Position numbers and translations under genes: made by a program. A stretch of DNA of 64,000 nt from an uncultured Flavobacteriales bacterium. Lineage in GTDB: Bacteria > Bacteroidota > Bacteroidia > Flavobacteriales > Schleiferiaceae. The stretch is taken from NCBI GenBank assembly GCA_913055685.1, contig CAJXKC010000002.1, positions 744,001 to 808,000 on the forward strand, read 5' to 3'. Positions 16,537-24,500 of this stretch are shown here, in pieces. Within the stretch, counting starts at the first letter, position 1. Each line of letters opens with the position of its first letter. The notes beneath the pieces were generated by a model. The model saw only the letters and a list, made by a program, of their open reading frames with translations. It made no database searches and was not told where the DNA came from.

Positions 16537-17541
16537 ACTTTTTACTAAGCCCGGGCCTTGATAAATAAAGCCCGTATAGACTTGAACTAGGCTAGCGCCA
16601 GCCGCTAATTTAGCTTGGTAGTCCGCTTTGGTACTTACGCCCCCTACTGCTACTATTGGGAATTTACCAGCCGACTTTTGATGTAAATAGGCTATAACCT
16701 CAGTAGAACGCTCTCTTACTGGCTTGCCACTTAGTCCGCCTGCACCAATAGCCTCCACTTTTGCCGCTTCGGTTCTTAATCCGCTACGGTCAATGGTAGT
16801 ATTAGTGGCAATAATACCCGCGATTCCTGTTTCTTCTACAATCTCAATTATATCATCTAACTGGGTATTAGTTAAATCAGGTGCAATCTTGAGCAAGATA
16901 GGCTTAGGATTAACTTCGGCGGCATTATCGTCCATTAAGGCTTTTAAAATTCGCTTTAATGGTTCTTTTTCCTGTAAATCACGCAGATTGGGGGTGTTGG
17001 GAGAACTTACATTAACCACAAAATAATCTACCCATTGGTGCAAAGCCTTGCGGCAGATACGATAATCGTCTAGGGCCTTTTCATTGGGAGTCACTTTGTT
17101 TTTACCAATGTTACCACCGATTATTAAGTGCTTGTTCTTGCGCTTTTTCAAGCGTTCCACTAGGGCCTCTACCCCTTCATTATTAAAACCCATCCGGTTT
17201 ATAAGCGCTTCATCCTCAGGAAGGCGAAAGAGTCGCGGTTGAGGATTACCCGCTTGGGCCTTGGGGGTAACGGTACCGACTTCAATAAAACCAAAGCCAT
17301 AATTTGATAGTTCTTCAAAGAGCTTTCCATCCTTATCAAAGCCTGCCGCTAAACCAATGGGATTGGGAAACTTTAATCCGAAAACTTCCACTGCCTGCGC
17401 CTGCTTAGGGTAAAAGAGGGCCCGACTAAGGCTAGCAAAGCCCGGAATATGATGTAAGCTCTTTATCAATTTGAAAGTAAAGTGATGAGCTTGCTCCGCT
17501 TGAAGCTTAAAAAGAAGTGGTTTAATTAGCAGCTGGTACAT
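16525..17541 (-). CDS. pyrD: Dihydroorotate dehydrogenase (quinone), class 2
   Basis: A 338-residue FMN enzyme converting dihydroorotate to orotate in pyrimidine synthesis, with quinone as electron acceptor. Class 2 features are the N-terminal helical membrane-association region ([11 protein letters not shown]), [22 protein letters not shown], the [14 protein letters not shown] active-site segment with its catalytic Ser, and the FMN phosphate loops GAGGLSGKP and AVGGVST. The length matches E. coli PyrD (336). Transcribed alone from a promoter divergent to smpB; the 3' end overlaps the kinase gene tail to tail. Confidence 0.95.
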   Translation of the reverse strand: MYQLLIKPLLFKLQAEQAHHFTFKLIKSLHHIPGFASLSRALFYPKQAQAVEVFGLKFPNPIGLAAGFDKDGKLFEELSNYGFGFIEVGTVTPKAQAGNPQPRLFRLPEDEALINRMGFNNEGVEALVERLKKRKNKHLIIGGNIGKNKVTPNEKALDDYRICRKALHQWVDYFVVNVSSPNTPNLRDLQEKEPLKRILKALMDDNAAEVNPKPILLKIAPDLTNTQLDDIIEIVEETGIAGIIATNTTIDRSGLRTEAAKVEAIGAGGLSGKPVRERSTEVIAYLHQKSAGKFPIVAVGGVSTKADYQAKLAAGASLVQVYTGFIYQGPGLVKSLLR

Positions 17542-17554
17542 GCAAAATTTTCGG

Positions 17555-17562
17555 CAAAGATA
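17555..17562 (-). promoter_or_regulatory. -7 promoter element of pyrD
   Basis: TATCTTTG on the minus strand, 13 bases before the pyrD ATG at 17541. Confidence 0.62.
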
Positions 17563-17601
17563 ATTCGCTTATTTTCTATTTAGCCAGCAATGAGCTTTGA
17601 T

Positions 17602-17609
17602 TATCTTCG
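17602..17609 (+). promoter_or_regulatory. Variant -7 element (TATCTTCG) of smpB
   Basis: One mismatch to TAnnTTTG, ending seven bases before the preferred smpB ATG at 17617, so the mRNA would have almost no leader. Divergent from the pyrD element. Confidence 0.42.
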
Positions 17610-17616
17610 CGCTGCT

Positions 17617-18072
17617 ATGGCAGACCAAAAAATCAATATTAAGAACCGTAAAGCAAAGTTCAATTATGAGCTTCTCGATTTATATGAGGCGGGGATTAAA
17701 CTTTTAGGGACTGAGATAAAGTCCCTAAGAGCTGGTCAGGCTAGCCTGCAAGAAGCCTACTGTTATTTTGAAGGAGAAAATAAGCTCTGGATTAAGAATA
17801 TGCATATTGCCGAATACAGCCACGGTAATATTAATAACCACGAACCACTGCGTGAAAGGCTCTTGCTGCTGCATAAACGCGAACTAAAAAAGCTTGGCGC
17901 CGAAATTGAGAAAGGTAACCGTACCATTATACCGGTAAACCTTTACATCAATGAGCGCGGATTAGCTAAAGTAAAAATCGCCCTTGCTCAGGGTAAAAAG
18001 ACCTACGACAAGCGAGAAAGCATCAAAGAAAGGGATGTGAAGCGCGAGATGGACCGCGCCATGAAGCGTTAA
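17617..18072 (+). CDS. smpB: SsrA-binding protein (trans-translation)
   Basis: A 151-residue partner of tmRNA in ribosome rescue. Family motifs are the N-terminal [11 protein letters not shown], the ETEIKS-like [28 protein letters not shown] and the C-terminal [15 protein letters not shown] followed by a basic tail that enters the mRNA channel. The frame opens further upstream (17590), but the ATG at 17617 gives the canonical N-terminus and lies directly after a -7-like element. The tmRNA gene itself is not in this window. The stop overlaps the convergent gene by TTAA. Confidence 0.95.
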   Translation: MADQKINIKNRKAKFNYELLDLYEAGIKLLGTEIKSLRAGQASLQEAYCYFEGENKLWIKNMHIAEYSHGNINNHEPLRERLLLLHKRELKKLGAEIEKGNRTIIPVNLYINERGLAKVKIALAQGKKTYDKRESIKERDVKREMDRAMKR

Positions 18073-18395
18073 GTTAAATCATAGGTGTCGAGATGCATAT
18101 TATCGACTAAAATCCCCATTTCCATAGCCGTTTCAACCTTCGTACAGCAGGATTTCAGTTTTGCTTGTAAGGCTAAGGCAACTGGCGGCAAGCGCTGATC
18201 AGAAGATTTAAAAGCCTGAGCATCTGGCCACAAAGTATATACACAGAACTTCTGGTCATTTACCTTATGTAGCCGAGATCCATAGGAACCCGCATAGCGA
18301 TAGTAGAGATCTGCTACAGCCTTCCAGGCGGTAATAAAGGCACTTTCTTGGCCTTCTTTTAAATAATAACAACGAATGGTAGCGTAATGATTCAA
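18069..18395 (-). CDS. Small ABM-like (dimeric alpha/beta-barrel) protein
   Basis: A 108-residue cytoplasmic protein resembling the antibiotic-biosynthesis-monooxygenase superfamily: an initial beta strand ([18 protein letters not shown]), a helix with aromatic residues, [27 protein letters not shown] and a terminal strand. Members of this fold range from heme oxygenases to mono-oxygenases, and many have no assigned reaction. The only available start is TTG at 18393-18395, since an in-frame stop lies just upstream. It ends in a TTAA overlap with smpB. Confidence 0.55.
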   Translation of the reverse strand: MNHYATIRCYYLKEGQESAFITAWKAVADLYYRYAGSYGSRLHKVNDQKFCVYTLWPDAQAFKSSDQRLPPVALALQAKLKSCCTKVETAMEMGILVDNMHLDTYDLT

Positions 18396-18457
18396 GTCAG
18401 ATTTTTAAGCAAGATACGTAATTAATGCTATAAAATCTTATTTAATACGCTGATTTA

Positions 18458-18477
18458 TAAACAGTTAACTCTGTTTA
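18458..18477. repeat. Inverted repeat TAAACAG-N6-CTGTTTA in the folD/ABM intergenic region
   Basis: Perfect 7-bp arms at 18458-18464 and 18471-18477 with the palindromic-looking spacer TTAACT. TAAACAG recurs at 18486-18492. The 10-mer TAAACAGTTA also occurs at 1601-1610. It lies in the 226-base gap 18396-18621, which otherwise shows no gene; a regulatory or structural role is possible. Confidence 0.35.
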
Positions 18478-18621
18478 AAATGTGGTAAACAGTTTTTATG
18501 CGCCTGTGAAATGATAAGTTGCTGTCCTTTAACCTTTTTAAGTACAAATTAAAATATCACTCCAAAGGCATTGACCGAAAAGTGCAAAGAAAAAATGCCA
18601 ATTCTGTCGAAAAACCCGGAC

Positions 18622-19497
18622 TTACATTTTATGCCTAACGGCAAGTAAGGTGTTCTTGAGAAGGCTCACTCGAGTCATGGGGCCAACCCCTCCTGGAACA
18701 GGAGTGATATAGGAAGCCTTAGCTGCCACGCTATCAAATTCTACATCACCTACTAGACGGTGACCCGATTTTTTGCTTTTATCTACCACACGGGTGGTAC
18801 CCACATCGATAATCACTACCCCTTCTTTTACCATATCTCCGGTAATAAAGTTTGGCTTGCCAAGGGCCGCGATAATTATATCAGCGGATTTTAAAAGCTC
18901 TTTTAAGTTAGTCGTGCGACTGTGAGTTAAAGTCACAGTTGCATTACCAGGATAGTGATTCCGTCCCATTAGAATACTGGCCGGTAGACCCACAATGTGA
19001 GAGCGTCCTACTACCACGCAATGTTTCCCGCCCGTTTCTATATTATAGCGGTCCAAAAGATCCATGATACCCATGGGCGTTGCCGGAACGTAAGAAGGTA
19101 AGTTAAGCGCCATTTTACCCAGGTTAGCGGGATGAAAGCCATCCACATCTTTTTCGGGGTCGATTGCCATTAAGACCTTTTGCTCATTGATATGCTTGGG
19201 GAGTGGAAGTTGAACGATGAAGCCATCTACATCTTCATCCTGATTTAATTTTTCTACCTCTGCTAAAAGTTCTTTCTCGGTAATGGTTTCCGAAAGCTTA
19301 ATTAAAGATGACTTATAGCCTACTTCCTCGCAGTCTTTAATTTTAGCGTTCACATAAGTTACACTAGCACCATTGTTACCAACTAATACAGCCGCTAAAT
19401 GAGGGGTCTTCCCTCCTTTCTCCTTTATAGCCTTTACTTCTTCGGCTATTTCATTACGAATTTCTTGGGAGGTCTTCTTACCGTCAATGATAATCAT
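18622..19497 (-). CDS. folD: Bifunctional methylenetetrahydrofolate dehydrogenase / methenyltetrahydrofolate cyclohydrolase
   Basis: A 291-residue cytosolic enzyme interconverting methylene-, methenyl- and formyl-tetrahydrofolate with NADP. Signatures are the catalytic [13 protein letters not shown] (Tyr and Lys), the second conserved block [15 protein letters not shown], the nucleotide-binding [11 protein letters not shown] and the C-terminal [10 protein letters not shown]. Length is normal. It starts behind its own -7 element at 19518-19525 and is separated from the gene upstream. The one-carbon units feed purine synthesis, where purH at 50 kb acts. Confidence 0.96.
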   Translation of the reverse strand: MIIIDGKKTSQEIRNEIAEEVKAIKEKGGKTPHLAAVLVGNNGASVTYVNAKIKDCEEVGYKSSLIKLSETITEKELLAEVEKLNQDEDVDGFIVQLPLPKHINEQKVLMAIDPEKDVDGFHPANLGKMALNLPSYVPATPMGIMDLLDRYNIETGGKHCVVVGRSHIVGLPASILMGRNHYPGNATVTLTHSRTTNLKELLKSADIIIAALGKPNFITGDMVKEGVVIIDVGTTRVVDKSKKSGHRLVGDVEFDSVAAKASYITPVPGGVGPMTRVSLLKNTLLAVRHKM

Positions 19498-19517
19498 GAT
19501 GCGAGCTGTTTAGGCTA

Positions 19518-19525
19518 CAAAGGTA
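19518..19525 (-). promoter_or_regulatory. -7 promoter element of folD
   Basis: TACCTTTG on the minus strand, 20 bases before the folD ATG at 19497. Confidence 0.6.
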
Positions 19526-19542
19526 AGAAGCAGGGATGGAGC

Positions 19543-19788
19543 TTAGAAATTTTTACCTCTTCTTCTTAAAGAAGCACCGGTTCCCCATAGAATAGCGGGA
19601 ATAACTAAGTGTAATATCCACATTAAAAGTTTATCCATGTCGTCTTTCATCATAAACTCATCGGGATCCTTTTTGTAGTTCTCATACATAATAGGCGCTT
19701 CCTCATAAATCTCTGGAGAGAGATACAATAGGTGTAAAAGGATACCAATAGAAATGATAATGATTAAGGTACCGATGAATCTTTTCAT
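19543..19788 (-). CDS. Small two-helix membrane protein, function unknown
   Basis: An 81-residue protein with a hydrophobic helix at residues 4-23, an acidic loop (about 27-52) and a second helix at about 54-73, ending in a basic tail RRRGKNF that should face the cytoplasm. I do not recognise a family. It lies 61 bases downstream of ffh on the same strand and 45 bases upstream of folD, and could be co-transcribed with ffh. Confidence 0.55.
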   Translation of the reverse strand: MKRFIGTLIIIISIGILLHLLYLSPEIYEEAPIMYENYKKDPDEFMMKDDMDKLLMWILHLVIPAILWGTGASLRRRGKNF

Positions 19789-19849
19789 CTAATCTTAGGG
19801 TTTGGTTCTTAGACGCTAAGATAGAATAATTGCGGAATAGTCGCGATAA

Positions 19850-21193
19850 CTAGAAAGGGCCCCTTCCGCCCATGCCTTTCATCATATTAGCCATCTTTTT
19901 AGCGCCCCCACCTTGCATCATTTTCATCATTTTGCTCATTTCCGAAAACTGCTTCATCAGCTGGTTCACCTCCTGGATACTAGTACCAGAGCCACTAGCA
20001 ATGCGCTGGCGACGACTACCATTAATTAATTTAGGATTAGCCCTTTCCTCTTTAGTCATCGATTGAATAATAGCCTCTACTCCTTTAAAGGCATCATCAT
20101 CGATATCTACATTTTTCATCATTTTACCCATTCCAGGGATCATACCCATTAGGTCCTTCACATTACCCATTTTCTTAATCTGGGAAATCTGACCTAGGAA
20201 ATCATCAAAATCGAACTGATTCTTGGCTATTTTCTTTTGAACGCGACGGGCTTCATCTTCATCGAACTGTTCTTGGGCGCGCTCTACTAAAGAGACCACA
20301 TCACCCATGCCCAAAATTCGATCGGCCATACGACTTGGATGGAAAACATCAAGGGCATCCATTTTCTCGCCGGTACCGATAAATTTAATTGGCTTGTTTA
20401 CTACTGTACGGATGGTTAATGCTGCACCACCACGAGTATCACCATCTAATTTGGTAAGGATAACCCCTTCATAATCCAGTACATCATTAAAGGCCTTGGC
20501 GGTGTTTACGGCATCCTGACCCGTCATGGAGTCAACCACAAATAAGGTTTCCTGCGGTTTCACCGCTTCATGGATATTCCGAATTTCGGTCATCATCTCC
20601 TGATCAATTGCCAAACGACCAGCGGTATCCACGATCACTACATTATGACCATTCTGCTTTGCGTGAGCAATAGCCTTTTCGGCAATATCAACCGGATTCT
20701 TATTCTCCTTATCGGAAAATACTTCTACTCCAATTTGCTCGCCTACGACGTGCAACTGATCAATCGCTGCCGGACGGTAAACATCACAAGCTACCAGAAG
20801 TACTTTTTTAGTGCGCTTTCTTTTAAGGTGATTGGCTAGTTTACCCGAATGAGTTGTTTTACCCGAACCCTGCAAGCCCGCCATTAAGATTACGCTCGGT
20901 TTGCCTTCTAAGTTTAGGTCAACCGCATCACCGCCCATCAATCGAGCCATTTCGTCGTGTACCACCTTGGTTAGCACCTGACCTGGCTTAAGACTAGTTA
21001 AAACCTTTTCACCGAGGGCTTTTTCCTTAACGGTGTTGGTAAATTCCTTGGCAATTTTAAAACTCACATCGGCATCCACCAAGGCGCGACGAATCTCTTT
21101 TAAAGTATCGGCAACATTAACTTCGGTAATTTGTCCGTGGCCTTTTAATACGTGAAAGGCCTTATCGAGTTTATCCTGTAAATTGTCAAACAT
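19850..21193 (-). CDS. ffh: Signal recognition particle protein (Ffh/SRP54)
   Basis: A 447-residue GTPase that binds signal sequences and SRP RNA for co-translational membrane targeting. The N domain precedes the G domain, whose P-loop is GLQGSGKTT (106-114), with DVYRPAAIDQL, DTAGRL, TKLDGD and GTGEK motifs. The Met-rich M domain begins near 300 and ends MMKGMGGRGPF. Length and order are normal. The SRP RNA and FtsY genes are not here. A -7 element lies at 21218-21225. Confidence 0.97.
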   Translation of the reverse strand: MFDNLQDKLDKAFHVLKGHGQITEVNVADTLKEIRRALVDADVSFKIAKEFTNTVKEKALGEKVLTSLKPGQVLTKVVHDEMARLMGGDAVDLNLEGKPSVILMAGLQGSGKTTHSGKLANHLKRKRTKKVLLVACDVYRPAAIDQLHVVGEQIGVEVFSDKENKNPVDIAEKAIAHAKQNGHNVVIVDTAGRLAIDQEMMTEIRNIHEAVKPQETLFVVDSMTGQDAVNTAKAFNDVLDYEGVILTKLDGDTRGGAALTIRTVVNKPIKFIGTGEKMDALDVFHPSRMADRILGMGDVVSLVERAQEQFDEDEARRVQKKIAKNQFDFDDFLGQISQIKKMGNVKDLMGMIPGMGKMMKNVDIDDDAFKGVEAIIQSMTKEERANPKLINGSRRQRIASGSGTSIQEVNQLMKQFSEMSKMMKMMQGGGAKKMANMMKGMGGRGPF

Positions 21194-21217
21194 AACTAGC
21201 TATTCCTCTAATGGGCG

Positions 21218-21225
21218 CAAATTTA
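21218..21225 (-). promoter_or_regulatory. -7 promoter element of ffh
   Basis: TAAATTTG on the minus strand, 24 bases before the ffh ATG at 21193. Confidence 0.55.
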
Positions 21226-21273
21226 ATAAAGATGAAGCTCTTAAAAGATTTCAGGAGCAGGGATTCGGGCTTA

Positions 21274-23340
21274 TTACATACGATCCGGCACGCCAATACC
21301 CAATAGACGCATAGCGTTCTTGATAACAGTTGCCGTTTTCTTGGAAAGATCCACTCTAAAAGCAACGGCCGCCCGATCCTCATCATTAAGGATAGAAAGC
21401 TGCTGATACATAGAGTTATAAGATTTAACCAAATCGTAGGTGTAATTAGCAATTACTGAAGGAGCCTTATCAGACGCAGCTTCTTGAACCACTTCTGGAA
21501 ACTTCAGGATAGACTGGATAAGGGTTCTTTCGTGCTCATGCAGCTGATTGTAAGTACCTGAGTGATCAAGTCCCATTTCTTCCGCTTTACGCAGAAGTGA
21601 CTGGATACGAGCATGAGTATATTGAATGAAGGGTCCTGTATTCCCTTGGAAATCTATCGACTCCTCAGGATTGAAAAGCATACGCTTCCGTGGATCTACT
21701 TTTAGAATAAAGTATTTTAAGGCACCCATACCAATCATATGGTAAAGCCCTTGTTTATCCTCTTCAGCAATACCATCTGTTTTGCCTAATTCCTCCGATA
21801 TTTCTCGGGCAGTAGCCTCCATCTGATCTATTAAATCATCGGCATCAACCACGGTTCCTTCCCGAGATTTCATCTTACCGCTGGGTAAATCGACCATACC
21901 ATAACTAAGATGGTACAATTGTTCGGCCCAAGTGTAGCCTAATTTATTGAGAATAGCGAAGAGTACCTTAAAATGATGATCCTGCTCATTTCCAACGGTA
22001 TAAATCATTCCATCTAAACCAAAGTCCTCATAACGCTGAATAGCAGTTCCAATATCCTGCGTCATGTAAACCGAAGTACCATCTTTACGCAAAAGTAGCT
22101 TTTCACCGAGCTTCTCCTCTTCTAGATCACACCATACCGATCCGTCTTCCTTTCTAAAGAAAACTCCTTTGGCCAAGCCTTCTTCTACCACTTCTTTACC
22201 TAATAGATAGGTATTACTCTCGTAGTAGTTTTTATCAAAATCAACTCCCAATCGCTGGTAAGTAGTTTCAAAACCATCATAAACCCATTGGTTCATTTTT
22301 TCCCATAAAGCCACGGTATCGGCATCGCCTTGCTCCCATAAAAAAAGCATTAGCTGAGCCTCGGACAATAATTGAGTTGAGTTTTTAAATACAGCTTTTA
22401 ATGCATCTTCAATATTTAGGTCTGCATCTCCTTTATCTGCATGAATTTTAAATAAATTATGGTAATCAGCAGTTGATTGATATAATAGACTTTGGTCAAT
22501 AGTTAATCCATCAATTAAATCCTTTAATATTTCTCTGGATGGGAAACTTCCACTATATATATCTGTCCAATTAACTGAACCTGCCCCTTCTGTTAAAAGA
22601 AGCTCGTATTGTTTTACAAGACCAGCATTTCGAGCTAACTTGATTGAGCCCGAATTGTAGTCTTCATTTGGGTCAAATGGAAATAATGCTTTATAAATCT
22701 CAAGTAAGAAATTAACCTCTTTATTATTTCTTGTTTCAAACTCAACATAGTACTTGCCTACCAGATGATCCCCCTTCAAATTTGCGCTATCGGGTGTTTC
22801 TCCTCCGGCAAATTTTTGCCAAGCTACCATGGACTTACAAATATGGATACCGCGATCATTTATGATCTGAACCTTCTTAATATCCTTTCCGGCAGCCTTT
22901 AAGATTTCGGCCACTGAGTAGCCCAATAAATTATTGCGGATATGACCTAGATGCAAAGGCTTGTTGGTATTGGGTGAACTGTATTCAACCAAGACGGTCT
23001 CCTTGCCTTGCGGCTGATAACCGTAGTCTTCTAAATCCTGAATACCATGCAAACAAGCCGCCCAATAAGTATCAGCGATACTGATATTTAGGAAGCCTTT
23101 GATAACATTAAATGACTGAACCTCAGCCAAGCGCTCCTGAATTGCAATACCGATTTCCTCAGCGGTGGCCTCGGGCTTCTTTTTACTCGCACGGAGGTAT
23201 GGAAATACCACTAGGGTTAAATCTCCATCAAACTCTTTTCGGGTAGGCTGCCAATCGATAGGTGCTTGCTCCAGATTATAGAGATCCTTTAAAATCTCCG
23301 CCGCCGCTTGGTTTAATTGCTCCAGGATATTATGCTGCAT
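21274..23340 (-). CDS. argS: Arginyl-tRNA synthetase with a large internal insertion
   Basis: Class I aminoacyl-tRNA synthetase charging tRNA-Arg. The N-terminal Arg-tRNA-synthetase domain (1-110), SSPNTNKPLHLGHIRNN (HIGH motif HLGH, 130-133), KMKSREG (489-495, KMSKS equivalent) and the anticodon-binding C-terminal helical domain ending in VPDRM are all intact. At 688 residues it is about 90 longer than the usual 590-600 of Bacteroidota. The excess lies between GKYYVEFE (195-202) and LLSEAQLMLFLWEQGD (324-339), where relatives have a short linker of roughly 30 residues. That block is AT-rich. No stop or frameshift interrupts it. Arginase starts the operon three bases upstream. Confidence 0.95.
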   Translation of the reverse strand: MQHNILEQLNQAAAEILKDLYNLEQAPIDWQPTRKEFDGDLTLVVFPYLRASKKKPEATAEEIGIAIQERLAEVQSFNVIKGFLNISIADTYWAACLHGIQDLEDYGYQPQGKETVLVEYSSPNTNKPLHLGHIRNNLLGYSVAEILKAAGKDIKKVQIINDRGIHICKSMVAWQKFAGGETPDSANLKGDHLVGKYYVEFETRNNKEVNFLLEIYKALFPFDPNEDYNSGSIKLARNAGLVKQYELLLTEGAGSVNWTDIYSGSFPSREILKDLIDGLTIDQSLLYQSTADYHNLFKIHADKGDADLNIEDALKAVFKNSTQLLSEAQLMLFLWEQGDADTVALWEKMNQWVYDGFETTYQRLGVDFDKNYYESNTYLLGKEVVEEGLAKGVFFRKEDGSVWCDLEEEKLGEKLLLRKDGTSVYMTQDIGTAIQRYEDFGLDGMIYTVGNEQDHHFKVLFAILNKLGYTWAEQLYHLSYGMVDLPSGKMKSREGTVVDADDLIDQMEATAREISEELGKTDGIAEEDKQGLYHMIGMGALKYFILKVDPRKRMLFNPEESIDFQGNTGPFIQYTHARIQSLLRKAEEMGLDHSGTYNQLHEHERTLIQSILKFPEVVQEAASDKAPSVIANYTYDLVKSYNSMYQQLSILNDEDRAAVAFRVDLSKKTATVIKNAMRLLGIGVPDRM
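22375..22734 (-). other. AT-rich in-frame insertion inside argS (about 120 codons replacing a short linker)
   Basis: Encodes roughly residues 203-322 of ArgS. Counting bases 22381-22740 gives 111 G+C of 360 (31%), against 28/60, 26/60 and 27/60 in the adjoining lines 22741-22800, 22801-22860 and 22321-22380. The encoded peptide is mixed hydrophobic and acidic, with segments such as EIYKALFPFDPNEDY and GSVNWTDIYSGSFPSRE. I do not recognise it. It has no stop codon in the argS frame, which at this composition would be improbable for non-coding DNA, so it is translated as part of ArgS. It lacks the conserved ends of an intein. Confidence 0.75.
22376..22746. repeat. 9-bp perfect inverted repeat bounding the argS insertion
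   Basis: GTTGAGTTT at 22376-22384 and its exact reverse complement AAACTCAAC at 22738-22746 coincide with the edges of the AT-rich block. No target-site duplication is apparent just outside. The arms could be terminal repeats of an element that inserted in frame, or coincidence, since the right arm encodes the VEF of the conserved YVEFE stretch. Confidence 0.4.
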
Positions 23341-23342
23341 TT

Positions 23343-24293
23343 CTAGCTATTCTTTGCTTCAATTTTTTCGTGGACCGGCTTCATAATTCGGAAGGCGGCT
23401 TCGGCCATACTATTGCCCTTCTTATCTAATAGAGGGTTAATCTCCACCATTTCAAAACATACCAATCGAGGGTCTTCGATTAGGGCCAATAAAATCTCCT
23501 TGGCTTCTTCTTCATCAAAGCCTCCGGGAACAGGCGTACCGGTACCTTCACTAACGCTTGGGTCCATACTGTCGACATCGAATGAAACGTATAAGATATC
23601 GCAATCTTTAAGGTGCGCCAAACTTTTAGCTACCACCTCAGCAACACCAATTTCACGAACCTCTGGCACTCTAAAAACCGGGATATTATAGCGCTCAATA
23701 ATCGCATCCTCGGGTTCCTCGGTGCTGCGCAAACCGATAAATACCAAATCCTCAGGTTTCACCCTTGCGTTAGGGCCTTTCATCACATTCCAGTGCCATT
23801 TAGTCTCATTTTCCGGCTCGTTGTTCTGGCACTCTAAGTTATCTTCATGGATTGCCGTTGCTAATGGCATACCATGTACATTGCCACTCGGACTAGTGTA
23901 AGGACTGTGTAAATCGGCGTGAGCGTCGACCCAGATCACCCCTAAACGCTTATTCGGATATGCCTTTTTAATACCGGCAATGGTTCCTCCTGCACTGCTG
24001 TGGTCACCAGCAATAACAAAAGGGAAATTCCCCTTTTCCAAAGTTTTACTCACCTTGGTTTCGATGCGCCCATACATTTCAGCAATGCCATCCAAACGCT
24101 TGGCATAAGGCATTTCGACCTTTTTGAAGAGTAGGTTATTAACCGTTTTTAAGCTTTTAATCTTATTGCGTAGAAAAAAACTACGGTCGTATTTTAAGGA
24201 AGCCACCTGGAGGGCATCTAAGCCTAGGGATGAACCGCGTGTTCCAGCGCCCAATTCTGAGGTGTTTCCGAGTATTTCAATCTTGTGAGCCAT
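23343..24293 (-). CDS. rocF: Arginase (ureohydrolase family)
   Basis: A 316-residue binuclear manganese hydrolase, by family cleaving arginine to ornithine and urea. Metal ligands are visible in GDHS (96-99, His98), DAHADLH (123-129, Asp123, His125, Asp127) and SFDVDSMDP (Asp239, Asp241). The SPSGNVHGMPLA segment is the arginase-type substrate loop, which favours arginase over agmatinase or formimidoylglutamase. The length is close to the canonical arginases. It has its own -7 element and precedes argS with a three-base gap, so arginine breakdown and tRNA-Arg charging share a transcript. Confidence 0.87.
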   Translation of the reverse strand: MAHKIEILGNTSELGAGTRGSSLGLDALQVASLKYDRSFFLRNKIKSLKTVNNLLFKKVEMPYAKRLDGIAEMYGRIETKVSKTLEKGNFPFVIAGDHSSAGGTIAGIKKAYPNKRLGVIWVDAHADLHSPYTSPSGNVHGMPLATAIHEDNLECQNNEPENETKWHWNVMKGPNARVKPEDLVFIGLRSTEEPEDAIIERYNIPVFRVPEVREIGVAEVVAKSLAHLKDCDILYVSFDVDSMDPSVSEGTGTPVPGGFDEEEAKEILLALIEDPRLVCFEMVEINPLLDKKGNSMAEAAFRIMKPVHEKIEAKNS

Positions 24294-24312
24294 ATACTTT
24301 TTTGAGAGTGCG

Positions 24313-24320
24313 CAAAATTA
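24313..24320 (-). promoter_or_regulatory. -7 promoter element of the arginase-argS operon
   Basis: TAATTTTG on the minus strand, 19 bases before the arginase ATG at 24293. Confidence 0.55.
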
Positions 24321-24500
24321 GGGAAAGGCGCTCAGTGGCGAAATTATTTGAAGGATTTTATAAGCTCAGTAAATATCTGTCTTCAAAGTGCATACCTAAA
24401 ATAAAAATTAACGTTTCCTAAGTATTCGGCTTCCAACCCTAAAGCTATTTTCGCCGTCTAATGCTAAAACACCAATACCTTCCCAACCCTACTTTGGCCT

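Noticed and set aside
22375-22734. Intein or group I/II intron inside argS
   Set aside because: There is no Cys/Ser-starting splice site with a terminal His-Asn, the block is short, and the frame reads straight through, so neither protein nor RNA splicing is indicated.
24294-24500. Small RNA or gene in the gap between arginase and the TonB receptor
   Set aside because: No stable hairpin, terminator or convincing frame could be seen; only promoter-like elements.
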